Positions 1-8,611 of a stretch of DNA of 64,000 nucleotides are shown one piece after another; positions within the stretch are counted from its first letter, which is position 1, and the number at the start of each line of letters is the position of its first letter. The position numbers and the translations under genes were made by a program. The stretch comes from Marinoscillum pacificum (GTDB lineage: Bacteria > Bacteroidota > Bacteroidia > Cytophagales > Cyclobacteriaceae): the NCBI RefSeq assembly GCF_024714495.1, contig NZ_JAMZMJ010000003.1, positions 124,001 through 188,000 on the forward strand, read 5' to 3'. Below the pieces are notes generated by a model. That model was not told where the DNA came from. It made no database searches and saw only the letters and a list, made by a program, of their open reading frames with translations.

Positions 1-180
1 TTGCGTATCGATCTATGGGCAAAAGATATGCCGGTAGAAGATATGAAGCGTTTTTACATTGATTGTATTGGTGGAATGGCACAGTCCATTCTCAATAGTA
101 CTGGTGACGAATACATGGCATCGGAGCTAAACGCTGTATGTGATAAGTTTGTGACTCATTTGAAGAACGAAATGAGTTAA
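1..180 (+). CDS. gldC: GldC gliding-motility protein, 3' end
   Basis: The open frame enters from the left edge and ends in TAA; 59 C-terminal residues are visible. The stretch LRIDLWAKDMPVEDMKRFYI followed by an STGDE segment matches my memory of the C-terminal half of GldC, a small cytoplasmic protein that accompanies the Bacteroidota gliding and type IX secretion genes (GldB, GldC). This is family recognition from a fragment, so the N-terminus and any gldB neighbour lie outside the window. A strong terminator follows 20 bases after the stop, so gldC is the last gene of its transcription unit. Confidence 0.7.
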   Translation: MRIDLWAKDMPVEDMKRFYIDCIGGMAQSILNSTGDEYMASELNAVCDKFVTHLKNEMS

Positions 181-200
181 TCAAAATACAACAGAATGAT

Positions 201-237
201 AAAAAGCCTGTCAATTTCGTAATTGACAGGCTTTTTT
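201..237 (+). terminator. Intrinsic terminator after gldC
   Basis: A perfect 16-bp stem (201-216 with 221-236) closes on a four-base loop. The A-rich left arm and T-rich right arm make it usable from either side, but it follows gldC directly. Confidence 0.9.
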
Positions 238-348
238 GATTGTATAGATTGTAAATTCTACGAATTCGGGTGAAGCAATAGCGTCAATCTTGATATTTTT
301 ATCTAATATTAGAGTTTACTCTAGCATTTACATTAACTCATTTATAGT

Positions 349-3345
349 ATGAAGCTTACTTTACCCAAATCATTATTGAGTTTGGTTTTGATGATGCTTG
401 TATCGGTTGCTTTTGGACAGGTATCAATTACAGGAAAAGTTACTGATAAAGCCACTGGTGACGAGCTTATTGGTGTTAGCATCCTGGTGAAAGGGACCGT
501 ACTTGGTACCATCACAGATGTACAGGGAAACTTTAATCTCGAAGTTAAATCCGCGCCCCCGGTTACTTTGGTAGTTTCTAGTGTTGGATACGAGCGCATA
601 GAATTAGAAGTGAATCAATCTTCTGTCAGAGACTTGAAGATTGAAATGACAGAATCCATGCTTCTTGGTCAGGAGGTAGTAGTTTCTGCTTCAAGGGTAG
701 AGGAAAATATTCTTCAATCGCCTGTTAGTATCGAAAAAATGGATGTCATTGCAGTACAGCAGACTCCAGCAGATAATTATTACAAAGGTATTCAATACCT
801 CAAAGGAGTTGACGTAACTCAGAGCAGTATTAACTTCCAAATTGTTAATGCTAGAGGCTTTAATTCTACAGGGAATACACGTTTTGTACAATTAACTGAT
901 GGAATGGATACCCAAGCCCCAGCTTTGAACTTTCCTATTGGTAACTTGAACGGGCCTTCAGAACTCGATGTGGAAAGTGTAGAATTCATTTCTGGTGCTC
1001 AATCAGCTCTTTATGGACCCAACGCATTCAATGGATTGTTGAGAGTTACTAGTAAGTCAGCTTTTGATTACCAAGGATTTAGTGCATTCGCGAAAGTTGG
1101 AATAAATCACTTAGGTGCCGATGAAGAAGCAGGAGCCCCTTCAAGTCCTCAACCGATGTATGAAATGTCTTTAAGGTATGCTAAATCATTTAATGATAAG
1201 TTCGCTTTCAAAGTAAACTTCAGTTACATGAAAGCAGAGGACTGGTATGCTACCGATTATCAGACAGATAGAGAAGCACAGCGTCAAGGAGATTTGCCTT
1301 TTAATCCTGGAAAAGACGCACCAAACTATATGGGAGATGAAGCAGCAGTGAACCTTGCGATTTTAAGTTTCTCATCAGCATGGAGAAGTTTGGGTAACCC
1401 GCTTAATAATTACTACTCTTTAAATGGAGGGAACACTCCTGTGAATATTCAAGATTTTGCGAATAATGGCTTTCTTCCGAACCAGGTTGTTTCAGTTACC
1501 CCATTTGAGGAGCATGAATTAATAGATTATGGTGCTGAGAATATTAAGGGTAATATTGGATTGTATTACCGTCCAACAGACAAAATTGAATTGAGCTATT
1601 TATACAATGCTGGTTTTGGTACGAGTATATACACTGGAGCTCAACGGTATTCTTTAAAGAATTTTGGGATTCAACAGCACAGGGTACAAGCTAAGGCGGA
1701 TAACTGGTTCTTAAGAGCTTATGCAACCTTAGAAAATTCTGGAGATTCATATATTACTGAGTTTTACGCTAAAAGAGTTACCGATTTGTCTATTAGTCAA
1801 GCGCCATTGGCTATACCACAAGATGTAAGCGTATGGTTGGGTACATATGGTTATAATTACTTGAGATATCTTCAGAATAATTTAGGCTATAACCCTAATA
1901 GTAATAGTCCTGCTGATGTGACGCAAGCAGACCAGATAGCAGCTTATAATTTTGCACGTGAGCAAACAGAAGCTTTATACGGGATTGATTTTAATTCGGC
2001 TGCCGGTCAGAGAATTTTAGCGGATGCCCTAGAAGGAGTTGTGCCAACTGGTCCTAAGTTTAATGACCAATCTAAGTTGTATCACGCTGAGTTTCAATAT
2101 GATTTCAAGAATGAGATTGATTTCATAGAGTTGCTTTCTGGCGCAAGTTTTAGACTATACGATTTGCAATCTAATGGAACCATATTCCCTGATAGTGAAA
2201 GTAATCCAATTACCATAGCTGAATATGGTGCATATATGCAAGGAACCAAACGTTTGGTAGAGGATAAAGTGAAATTAATTGGTTCAATAAGAGTTGATAA
2301 GAATCAAAACTTTAATGCTGTTTGGAGCCCTAGAATATCAACAGTAATTTCTCCAGTTAAGAATCATAACTTTAGATTTTCATACCAAACTGGATTTAGA
2401 AACCCAACTACACAAGGTCAGCACATCAATCTGAATATAATTTCTTCAAGATTGTTAGGTGGATTGCCAGCTAATTTGTCCAGATATGAAATTGGTACGA
2501 ATCCATACTTGTACTCACTTGAATCTGTCGATCAATTTGCAGGTCAAATATTTGCAGGATCTCCAGCACAACAACAAGACCCTGCATATATCGGTTCAGC
2601 TTTAGCGCTTTTGGATCCCATTGAGAATTTTAGTCCGGTAAAGCCTGAGCAGGTTAAAGGGTTCGAACTAGGTTATAAGAGTTTGATCAATAATAAGTTA
2701 ATGATTGACCTAGTTGGATATTTAAATAACTACGATAATTTCATTGTACAGCAAAGAATGCGAAGAGCTGCTTTGTATACAACCGATCAGGCAGCAGCCG
2801 ATGCTGACCCGTTGTTGTCATATAATCCAGATCCAAATGTAGCTGGTCAGCCAAATCCATTCACTTTGTTAAATGGTACTGCTGATAATACCTATCAAGT
2901 ATATACGAATGCTACAGAGTCTATCAATGCCATGGGATTTGCTGGAGAAGCAACCTATTTGTTCCCTGGAAATTATACTTTCGGAGTGAATTATAGCTGG
3001 AATAAATTGAATACAAATGGTTCTGATGATTTTGTATTTGGATTCAATACCCCTGAACATAAATTCAATATTAAGTTCGGAAATAGAAAATTAACTGATG
3101 ATATTGGCTTTAACGTGGTATACAGATGGCAAACCGATTTTTATTGGGAAAGCTCTTTTGGTGATGGAAATATACCTGCCTATGGTACCCTGGATGCTCA
3201 GGTTACCTACAAGACTCCTATAAAGGCATTAGTCAAAGTTGGCGGATCAAATATTCTTAACGATTATTATATTCAAAGTATTGGAGCACCTAGTATTGGG
3301 GCAATATTCTATGTTTCAGTAACATTTGATAGCATGACCAAATAG
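349..3345 (+). CDS. TonB-dependent outer-membrane receptor with carboxypeptidase-like N-domain
   Basis: This 998-residue outer-membrane receptor should import a bulky nutrient using TonB energy. Residues 1-23 are a signal peptide ending AFG|Q. Residues about 25-105 form a carboxypeptidase-regulatory-like beta-sandwich (GKVTDKATGDELIGVSI). The plug spans about 113-235 and includes ARGFNSTGNTRF and GPNAFNGLLRV. The rest is a 22-strand barrel rich in aromatic and Asn residues. No SusD-like lipoprotein follows, so it is not a complete SusCD pair and the substrate cannot be read. ATG at 349 gives the complete signal peptide. A terminator lies directly downstream, so the gene is probably monocistronic. 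Confidence 0.93.
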   Translation: MKLTLPKSLLSLVLMMLVSVAFGQVSITGKVTDKATGDELIGVSILVKGTVLGTITDVQGNFNLEVKSAPPVTLVVSSVGYERIELEVNQSSVRDLKIEMTESMLLGQEVVVSASRVEENILQSPVSIEKMDVIAVQQTPADNYYKGIQYLKGVDVTQSSINFQIVNARGFNSTGNTRFVQLTDGMDTQAPALNFPIGNLNGPSELDVESVEFISGAQSALYGPNAFNGLLRVTSKSAFDYQGFSAFAKVGINHLGADEEAGAPSSPQPMYEMSLRYAKSFNDKFAFKVNFSYMKAEDWYATDYQTDREAQRQGDLPFNPGKDAPNYMGDEAAVNLAILSFSSAWRSLGNPLNNYYSLNGGNTPVNIQDFANNGFLPNQVVSVTPFEEHELIDYGAENIKGNIGLYYRPTDKIELSYLYNAGFGTSIYTGAQRYSLKNFGIQQHRVQAKADNWFLRAYATLENSGDSYITEFYAKRVTDLSISQAPLAIPQDVSVWLGTYGYNYLRYLQNNLGYNPNSNSPADVTQADQIAAYNFAREQTEALYGIDFNSAAGQRILADALEGVVPTGPKFNDQSKLYHAEFQYDFKNEIDFIELLSGASFRLYDLQSNGTIFPDSESNPITIAEYGAYMQGTKRLVEDKVKLIGSIRVDKNQNFNAVWSPRISTVISPVKNHNFRFSYQTGFRNPTTQGQHINLNIISSRLLGGLPANLSRYEIGTNPYLYSLESVDQFAGQIFAGSPAQQQDPAYIGSALALLDPIENFSPVKPEQVKGFELGYKSLINNKLMIDLVGYLNNYDNFIVQQRMRRAALYTTDQAAADADPLLSYNPDPNVAGQPNPFTLLNGTADNTYQVYTNATESINAMGFAGEATYLFPGNYTFGVNYSWNKLNTNGSDDFVFGFNTPEHKFNIKFGNRKLTDDIGFNVVYRWQTDFYWESSFGDGNIPAYGTLDAQVTYKTPIKALVKVGGSNILNDYYIQSIGAPSIGAIFYVSVTFDSMTK

Positions 3346-3366
3346 TTAAAATAATTTACGATTTTT

Positions 3367-3397
3367 AAAAGGTCAACTTAACAGTTGACCTTTTTTT
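3367..3397 (+). terminator. Intrinsic terminator after receptor gene
   Basis: A 12-bp stem (3367-3378 with 3383-3394), TAAC loop and T-run to 3397. The T-run ends at the base before the next predicted ATG. Confidence 0.9.
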
Positions 3398-4237
3398 ATG
3401 AAATCACAATTGGTAAGAATGGAAAGCGATTTTAAGCACTTTCACAAATTAAGAAGTAAGCTATATATCATTGTATTTGGAACAGATACTCCGGCTGGTA
3501 AGTTGTTTGATATTGTTCTGTTGGTAGCCATTTTGCTTAGTATTATCGCTGTAATGCTAGAAAGTGTCAGAGATATTAAAATTCAATATGAAGATTTCTT
3601 TGACACGCTCGAATGGACATTTACTTTACTTTTTTCAGCGGAGTATTTGTTGAGAATCTTTATTACTAAGAAGCCTAAAAACTATGTTTTTAGCTTTTTG
3701 GGAATTGTTGATTTGGTAGCTCTATTACCAACATACATTTCCATTTTCGTTACAGGAGGGAGTTATTTGGTTGTTATCCGGGCTATTAGGCTTCTGAGAG
3801 TATTTCGTATTCTTAAACTTACAAGGTACCTCGAAGAAGCTAGAACTCTAGGAACGGCATTGGTTGCTTCTCAACGTAAAATTTTAGTCTTTATGGGAGC
3901 GGTGACTACATTGGTTATGATTACAGGAACACTAATGTACTTGATCGAAGGGGGGCAAAACGGATTTACTAGTATTCCGAGGAGTATCTATTGGGCAGTA
4001 GTTACCGTGACAACAGTTGGATATGGTGATATTGCTCCTCAGACAGTTTTAGGGCAGACTTTTGCGACGTTTTTAATGCTTACAGGATATGCGATTATTG
4101 CTGTTCCTACTGGAATTGTCAGCAACGAAATGCGAAAACTTGAATTGAAATCAGTCGGGAAGAGTTGCGATAGGTGTTTTACAGACAATCCAACTTCTGC
4201 TAACTATTGTATGAAGTGTGGTAATAAGTTAAAATGA
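3398..4237 (+). CDS. Voltage-gated-type potassium channel with C-terminal zinc ribbon
   Basis: A 279-residue six-helix ion channel of the Kv/KvAP type. S1 to S3 lie at about 36-56, 69-88 and 99-118. S4 carries positive residues every third position (R128, R131, R134, R137, K140, R143). The pore has the K+ filter TVGYGD at 206-211 between S5 (161-184) and S6 (221-243). The short cytoplasmic tail ends in a C-x2-C-x10-C-x2-C knuckle (C257, C260, C271, C274), as in zinc ribbons; this is unusual for prokaryotic channels. The ATG at 3398 touches the upstream terminator, so an in-frame ATG at 3419 is also possible. A bidirectional terminator follows the stop. Confidence 0.93.
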   Translation: MKSQLVRMESDFKHFHKLRSKLYIIVFGTDTPAGKLFDIVLLVAILLSIIAVMLESVRDIKIQYEDFFDTLEWTFTLLFSAEYLLRIFITKKPKNYVFSFLGIVDLVALLPTYISIFVTGGSYLVVIRAIRLLRVFRILKLTRYLEEARTLGTALVASQRKILVFMGAVTTLVMITGTLMYLIEGGQNGFTSIPRSIYWAVVTVTTVGYGDIAPQTVLGQTFATFLMLTGYAIIAVPTGIVSNEMRKLELKSVGKSCDRCFTDNPTSANYCMKCGNKLK

Positions 4238-4271
4238 AAAAAGCCCATTCGAATCATCGAATGGGCTTTTT
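4238..4271. terminator. Bidirectional terminator between convergent genes
   Basis: A perfect 15-bp stem (4238-4252 with 4257-4271) with A- and T-tracts on either arm. It separates the K+ channel gene from the convergent fasciclin gene. Confidence 0.92.
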
Positions 4272-4292
4272 AGTTTTGGATGTTAAATATTT

Positions 4293-5246
4293 TTATTGGA
4301 TGACACCAGCTAAAGGATAAACAGTCCAGTTTGTACTTGAAACTGCACTAGCAGTTACAACCGGATAGGCTGTTTCATTTGGGCCTGCTACGGTTGCTCC
4401 AGCTACAACTACTTGAGTTCCTCCAGCAGTTGGATAAGTGCCATCTGCCAATGGATTGATATTTGAAGGAATAACATGTCCTCTAATAATCGCATCTAGT
4501 TGAGCAGCAGAAAGACTAGAAACAGTTTCATCTGATAGTGCTTCATTAACTGGTGCAAAAACAGTAACTCCAGATCCTGAAAGCGAAATTAAAGCACCAA
4601 CAAGTGTTTCTTCAGCCGCTTTTCCTGCATCTGCTTTTTGAATTGCAGCAGCTAAGTTAGAATAGCTTGAAGATAAAAGTATTGGTTGAGCTGCTGTACC
4701 CAATGTAGCTACGATTACTGCACCAATTGATGGTGGAACTAGTACTGCATCAACTATATGTACATAACCGTTAGTTGCTTCAATTGAGCTGGTGATCGCC
4801 GCATCTGTTGATGCACCTGTGCTCAAAGTTCCATCAGCTTTGATAGTGATTAACTCACCTTCAGCAGTAGAAAGTGTACCAGTTAATTCACCAGCAGCGA
4901 TTTTAGCAGCTGTATGTAAATGGTACGTTAAAACAGCAGTTTGAATTTCAGCTGAGACAGGGTCAAAGCTAGTTAGGCCAAGAGTAGTTAAAAGTCGAAC
5001 CATAGCAGCATTATCAGGAGCAAATAGTGTCATTTCACCTTCTGCGCTAAGTGTAGTATTTAATCCTTCTTCATCAATCAGTCCTTTTAATGTAGACAGG
5101 TCTTCATTTGATGAAAGTATTTCATAAATATTTTGCTCTGGCCCTGGATCTTCATCTTCACCACAACTAGTTGTAAATACAAGCCCAATTACTACAGCAA
5201 ATAGTGCCAAGCCTCTCAATGGGTTCATTAGATTGTTCTTCATCAT
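4293..5246 (-). CDS. Lipoprotein with two fasciclin (FAS1) domains
   Basis: A 317-residue surface or periplasmic adhesion-type protein. The signal peptide ends in a lipobox with Cys28 (FTTSC). It is followed by GEDED, an acidic stretch of the kind that marks surface-exposed Bacteroidota lipoproteins. FAS1 domain one lies at about 40-170, with the H1 motif TLFAPDNAAM and the H2-like YVHIVDAVL. Domain two lies at about 185-317, with TVFAPVNEAL, and looks degenerate or shortened at the C-terminus. FAS1 domains mediate cell-cell or matrix adhesion in many phyla; the ligand here is unknown. The start at 5246 has a second ATG in the next codon. It is divergent from the TonB-type gene. Confidence 0.9.
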   Translation of the reverse strand: MMKNNLMNPLRGLALFAVVIGLVFTTSCGEDEDPGPEQNIYEILSSNEDLSTLKGLIDEEGLNTTLSAEGEMTLFAPDNAAMVRLLTTLGLTSFDPVSAEIQTAVLTYHLHTAAKIAAGELTGTLSTAEGELITIKADGTLSTGASTDAAITSSIEATNGYVHIVDAVLVPPSIGAVIVATLGTAAQPILLSSSYSNLAAAIQKADAGKAAEETLVGALISLSGSGVTVFAPVNEALSDETVSSLSAAQLDAIIRGHVIPSNINPLADGTYPTAGGTQVVVAGATVAGPNETAYPVVTASAVSSTNWTVYPLAGVIQ

Positions 5247-5370
5247 CTTCAGTTTAAATTGTTTTGTAAGTTAATGTACTATATACAATATAGGGTTACA
5301 TAAAGTTATGAAAAATTTTGTTATGCAAGCATACTATTTTTGTCATTTGAGTTTAGACATTAAATCATAT

Positions 5371-5389
5371 TGACTGTTGATAACAGTCA
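5371..5389. promoter_or_regulatory. 8-bp dyad, candidate operator
   Basis: A perfect inverted repeat (TGACTGTT, three-base spacer, AACAGTCA) sits 54 bases before the TonB-type gene and about 125 bases before the divergent fasciclin gene. It has no T-run, so an operator is more likely than a terminator. The regulator is unknown. Confidence 0.4.
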
Positions 5390-5442
5390 TTATCAATGTT
5401 GGAAGGTTTCATGACCTTAGTATAAACAAACCACAATAAGTC

Positions 5443-6261
5443 ATGAAAACGCAAGTAAATACCCCTCAAAAAATACCGGGCTTGCAAGAAGCCCACCTTC
5501 CTCATTTATTGGAAGCCAATGAAGTTCTTCACCAAAAGAATACAACCGTTGAGCAATTTGATGATTTGATGCAAATCAAAAAAGAACGACAAGCCATCGA
5601 TGCAGAACGTAAACCTTTATTCTTTTTCATCGGGCTAAGCCTTAGTTTGTTTATGATCATCATAGCGTTCAATTGGAAAACGTATGATGATACCGGTTTG
5701 GTTGATTTAGGTACGGTCAACAGTGAATTTGATGAAGTGCTTGAGATGCCAATTAGTAATCAACCACCTCCACCCCCTCCAAAACAAAACCTGGAAGTCT
5801 TCGAATTGAAAGAGGTAGAGGATGAAGTATTGATTGAAGATATGGATTTGAACCTCGATATGGAGATGACTGAAGATATGGCTGTGGAGGATGTGATCTA
5901 TGAAGATATCGTAATGGAAGTAGAAGAAGAGAAAGTAGAAGAGATCTTCCAGGTAGTAGAGACCTGGCCAGAACCAGAAGGAGGTATGGCAAGCTTCTAT
6001 CAATATGTAGCTGATGAAATGATTTACCCCGAAGCTGCCAGAAGGTTAAATATCAGTGGAATGGTGTTCGTCCAATTCGTCGTAGAAAAAGATGGGAAAA
6101 TCACTGATGTGAAAGTAGTAAAAGGAATTGGAGCTGGTTGTGATGAAGAGGCGATAAGAGTAGTCAGCAGTGCTCCAGCATGGAAACCAGGTAAACAGCG
6201 CGGTATGGCCGTAAGAGTTTATAGAACTGTCCCAATACGGTTCATTTTGAGAGAACGTTAA
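5443..6261 (+). CDS. TonB-family energy transducer with acidic linker
   Basis: A 272-residue inner-membrane protein expected to carry proton-motive energy to TonB-dependent receptors. The cytoplasmic N-terminus is unusually long (about 58 residues). A single membrane helix lies at about 59-76. Then comes a short polyproline run (six Pro near 108-114), followed by about 65 residues rich in Glu and Asp where classical TonB has a Pro/Lys-rich spacer. The TonB_C domain spans about 185-272 (YPEAARRLNISGMVFVQFVV, then WKPGKQRG). No exbB or exbD is adjacent. A terminator follows. Confidence 0.92.
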   Translation: MKTQVNTPQKIPGLQEAHLPHLLEANEVLHQKNTTVEQFDDLMQIKKERQAIDAERKPLFFFIGLSLSLFMIIIAFNWKTYDDTGLVDLGTVNSEFDEVLEMPISNQPPPPPPKQNLEVFELKEVEDEVLIEDMDLNLDMEMTEDMAVEDVIYEDIVMEVEEEKVEEIFQVVETWPEPEGGMASFYQYVADEMIYPEAARRLNISGMVFVQFVVEKDGKITDVKVVKGIGAGCDEEAIRVVSSAPAWKPGKQRGMAVRVYRTVPIRFILRER

Positions 6262-6280
6262 TTGGGTTATTGTTGGTTTG

Positions 6281-6311
6281 GCCCTCTGATGGACGATCAG
6301 AGGGCTTTTTT
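6281..6311 (+). terminator. Intrinsic terminator after TonB-family gene
   Basis: A 10-bp GC-rich stem (6281-6290 with 6296-6305), GGACG loop, and six T residues. It ends three bases before the convergent YCII gene. Confidence 0.9.
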
Positions 6312-6313
6312 GT

Positions 6314-6808
6314 TTAGATTTCCTTCTTCGTTAATTTCTTATGCAAGTCTTCCATAAGCATCAAAGCTGCTGGACCGTACCAGGGTCTTAATTCCATTTT
6401 TAATCTACCCGCTTTGATAGCAGGATCAGTACGAGTGAGCGCTTCGGCTTCCTCAATAGTTTCTACGGCGAAAATATAAATACCACGAATGTCCCCGTCG
6501 TCCATAAATGGTCCGGCAATAACCAATTGACCTTCTTCCGCCATTCGAGTAATGTTGTCTAGGTGAGCTCGTTGTAATTGTGCTGCTGTTGTAGAGTCCT
6601 GATCCCGATTGGGTCCGGCAATGAGGTTAGCCAGAATATATTTACGCATTCCATAATCATCAGCACCCGCTTCTTTGGCAAGTAAAGAGTCATATGCAAC
6701 TTCAGAAGTCTCTTTAATAGTAGTTTCAACAGTTGTCGGTTTTTGAGGAGAGAAACAGGAACTTATCAGTGACCCCACGAATAAGAATAAGGATAAATTG
6801 GATTTCAT
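6314..6808 (-). CDS. YCII-domain (YciI-like) lipoprotein
   Basis: A 164-residue protein with a lipobox at Cys18 (ISSC) and a C-terminal YCII fold at about 55-160: RKYILANLIAGPNRD, then HLDNITRMAEEGQLVIAGPF and an AEALTRTDPAIKAGRL helix. YCII domains are ferredoxin-like and have a conserved His-Asp pair, sometimes linked to dehydrochlorination-type chemistry. Most members are cytoplasmic, so the lipoprotein form places this one at a membrane facing the periplasm. No function can be assigned. It is convergent with the TonB-family gene and divergent from the DUF1800 gene. Confidence 0.85.
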   Translation of the reverse strand: MKSNLSLFLFVGSLISSCFSPQKPTTVETTIKETSEVAYDSLLAKEAGADDYGMRKYILANLIAGPNRDQDSTTAAQLQRAHLDNITRMAEEGQLVIAGPFMDDGDIRGIYIFAVETIEEAEALTRTDPAIKAGRLKMELRPWYGPAALMLMEDLHKKLTKKEI

Positions 6809-6896
6809 TTAGCTTAGTTTGATTGCAAATATTGTTGTAATGGGTACGATAACAATCCAATTCATTATCTTATGATTCAGATCAGTACGTATTCTT

Positions 6897-8609
6897 ATGA
6901 AAACTAAGGATTATCATCCAGAAAACTATCAGGATTTGCTTGCAAAATACCGGAAGGTTAAAGCGAAAGTTCTTGAAGTTGAGGGTTTTGATAGCACTTC
7001 AAGGCAAAATATTGCAGCAGGACTTGAACCGTATGCCGGAGAGTGGGGCAAGTTGCATCAAGCTCATTTATTGAAAAGGACCATGTTTGGTGTCACCACT
7101 TCAGATCTCCAGGCGATAGCTGGGTTATCGATGGATGCAGCCGTAGATTCTCTGTTAATTAAAGGCGTAGCCCCGGATCCTCCTGTCAATGACTACAATG
7201 ACTCTGCTGATGGAATAATCGACCCGGAAATTGAATTCGGAGAGACCTGGATTCTTTCTGCACATGGTGGAGATTTTGAAGGGCCACGGACCATCTCTCT
7301 CAAAAATTGGCTGGTCAAAAATTTCATCAATCAATCGACAAGTCTGGAAGAAAAGATGATTTTCTTCTGGCACAATTTGCTTCCAATTCAAACCTGGGAC
7401 GTCTTTTACTCAAAGTTGTGTTATCAATACTTTGATATGCTCCGAATGAATTGTTTTGGGAACTTTAAAACCTTGATTCGTGAGTTGACACTGAATCCAG
7501 CCATGCTGTTGTATCTCAATGGTACTTTCAATAATAAAGAGGCTCCAGATGAAAATTATGGCCGTGAGTTGCAAGAGCTTTTCTGCATTGGCAAAGGGCC
7601 GGACGCTGGTTTTACAGAATCCGATGTTCAGGCGGCTGCTCGGATACTAACTGGTTGGGTAATTGACTGGTCTAAATTTTATGACTCAGGAGAATTGAAT
7701 GTGTTTTTTTATCCGCCATATCATGATGAGTCTACTAAAGAATTTTCTTCGTTTTATGGGAATAAACAGATTGAGGGTAAATCTGGTGATGCTGGAGCCG
7801 AAGAGTTGGATGAACTTTTGGATATGATTTTTTCCAATGATGAGACAGCTCTGTACATCTGTAGAAGACTATATAAATTCTTCGTATACAATGACATCAC
7901 TTCAGAAACAGAACAAAATATCATAGTTCCTCTGGCGCAGACTTTTCGATCGGGAGGTTATGAAATTAAGCCTGTATTGGAACAACTATTGAAAAGCGCA
8001 CATTTTCATGATTCTGCCAATCATGGTGCTTTGATTAAGAATCCATCCGAGTTTCTAATTGGTCTGTGGAGAACTTTTGGAATGGGTATAGAGAGTGAGG
8101 ATTTGAATTTACTTAGTGATCAGCATTCAAGCATCCTTTGGCAAATGGCGAACATGGGTTTAGAAGTTGGAGATCCTCCAAGCGTGTCTGGTTGGCCAGC
8201 CTATTATCAGGAGCCCTCTTTTGATAAGTACTGGATAACCACAGATACGGTAACTAACAGAGCATTATTAGGGGATTCAATGGTTTATTGGGGATACTGG
8301 ATCAATTCTGATTTACAAATTCCAGCGGACTTCATAGCCTTTTTAAAAACTTTAGAAAATGCAGCAGATCCTAACTTAATGCTTGAAGAGATTTCTTTGC
8401 TGTTGTTGGGAATTCAGTTGGATACAACGTCTATGAATAACTTGAAAGCAATCTTGCTTTCGGGACAACAAACGGATAGTTACTGGACCATCGCCTGGAA
8501 TCAAATGCTCGAGAATCCAGGTGATACGGAATATGAAATGGTCGTACTGAATAGATTGAGGCCAACATTTCAGCATTTGTTACAACTAGGTGAAGCTCAA
8601 TTGATGTAA
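6897..8609 (+). CDS. DUF1800 family protein
   Basis: A 570-residue protein of the DUF1800 family, whose biochemical role is unknown. The family signature is visible: HLLKRTMFGVT near the start, then MIFFWHNLLPIQ, NPAMLLYLNG, the strongly conserved ENYGRELQELFCIGKG, and AARILTGW. The family characteristically sits upstream of a DUF1501 gene, as here, with a two-base gap (TAA-TC-ATG), so the two are co-transcribed and probably act together. I see no signal peptide on this protein, although the partner is exported. Confidence 0.92.
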   Translation: MKTKDYHPENYQDLLAKYRKVKAKVLEVEGFDSTSRQNIAAGLEPYAGEWGKLHQAHLLKRTMFGVTTSDLQAIAGLSMDAAVDSLLIKGVAPDPPVNDYNDSADGIIDPEIEFGETWILSAHGGDFEGPRTISLKNWLVKNFINQSTSLEEKMIFFWHNLLPIQTWDVFYSKLCYQYFDMLRMNCFGNFKTLIRELTLNPAMLLYLNGTFNNKEAPDENYGRELQELFCIGKGPDAGFTESDVQAAARILTGWVIDWSKFYDSGELNVFFYPPYHDESTKEFSSFYGNKQIEGKSGDAGAEELDELLDMIFSNDETALYICRRLYKFFVYNDITSETEQNIIVPLAQTFRSGGYEIKPVLEQLLKSAHFHDSANHGALIKNPSEFLIGLWRTFGMGIESEDLNLLSDQHSSILWQMANMGLEVGDPPSVSGWPAYYQEPSFDKYWITTDTVTNRALLGDSMVYWGYWINSDLQIPADFIAFLKTLENAADPNLMLEEISLLLLGIQLDTTSMNNLKAILLSGQQTDSYWTIAWNQMLENPGDTEYEMVVLNRLRPTFQHLLQLGEAQLM

Positions 8610-8611
8610 TC

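Noticed and set aside
5707-6003. 98- and 79-codon minus-strand frames over the TonB-family gene
   Set aside because: They are antisense shadows of the Glu/Asp-rich and proline-rich linker; codon bias and domains support the plus strand.
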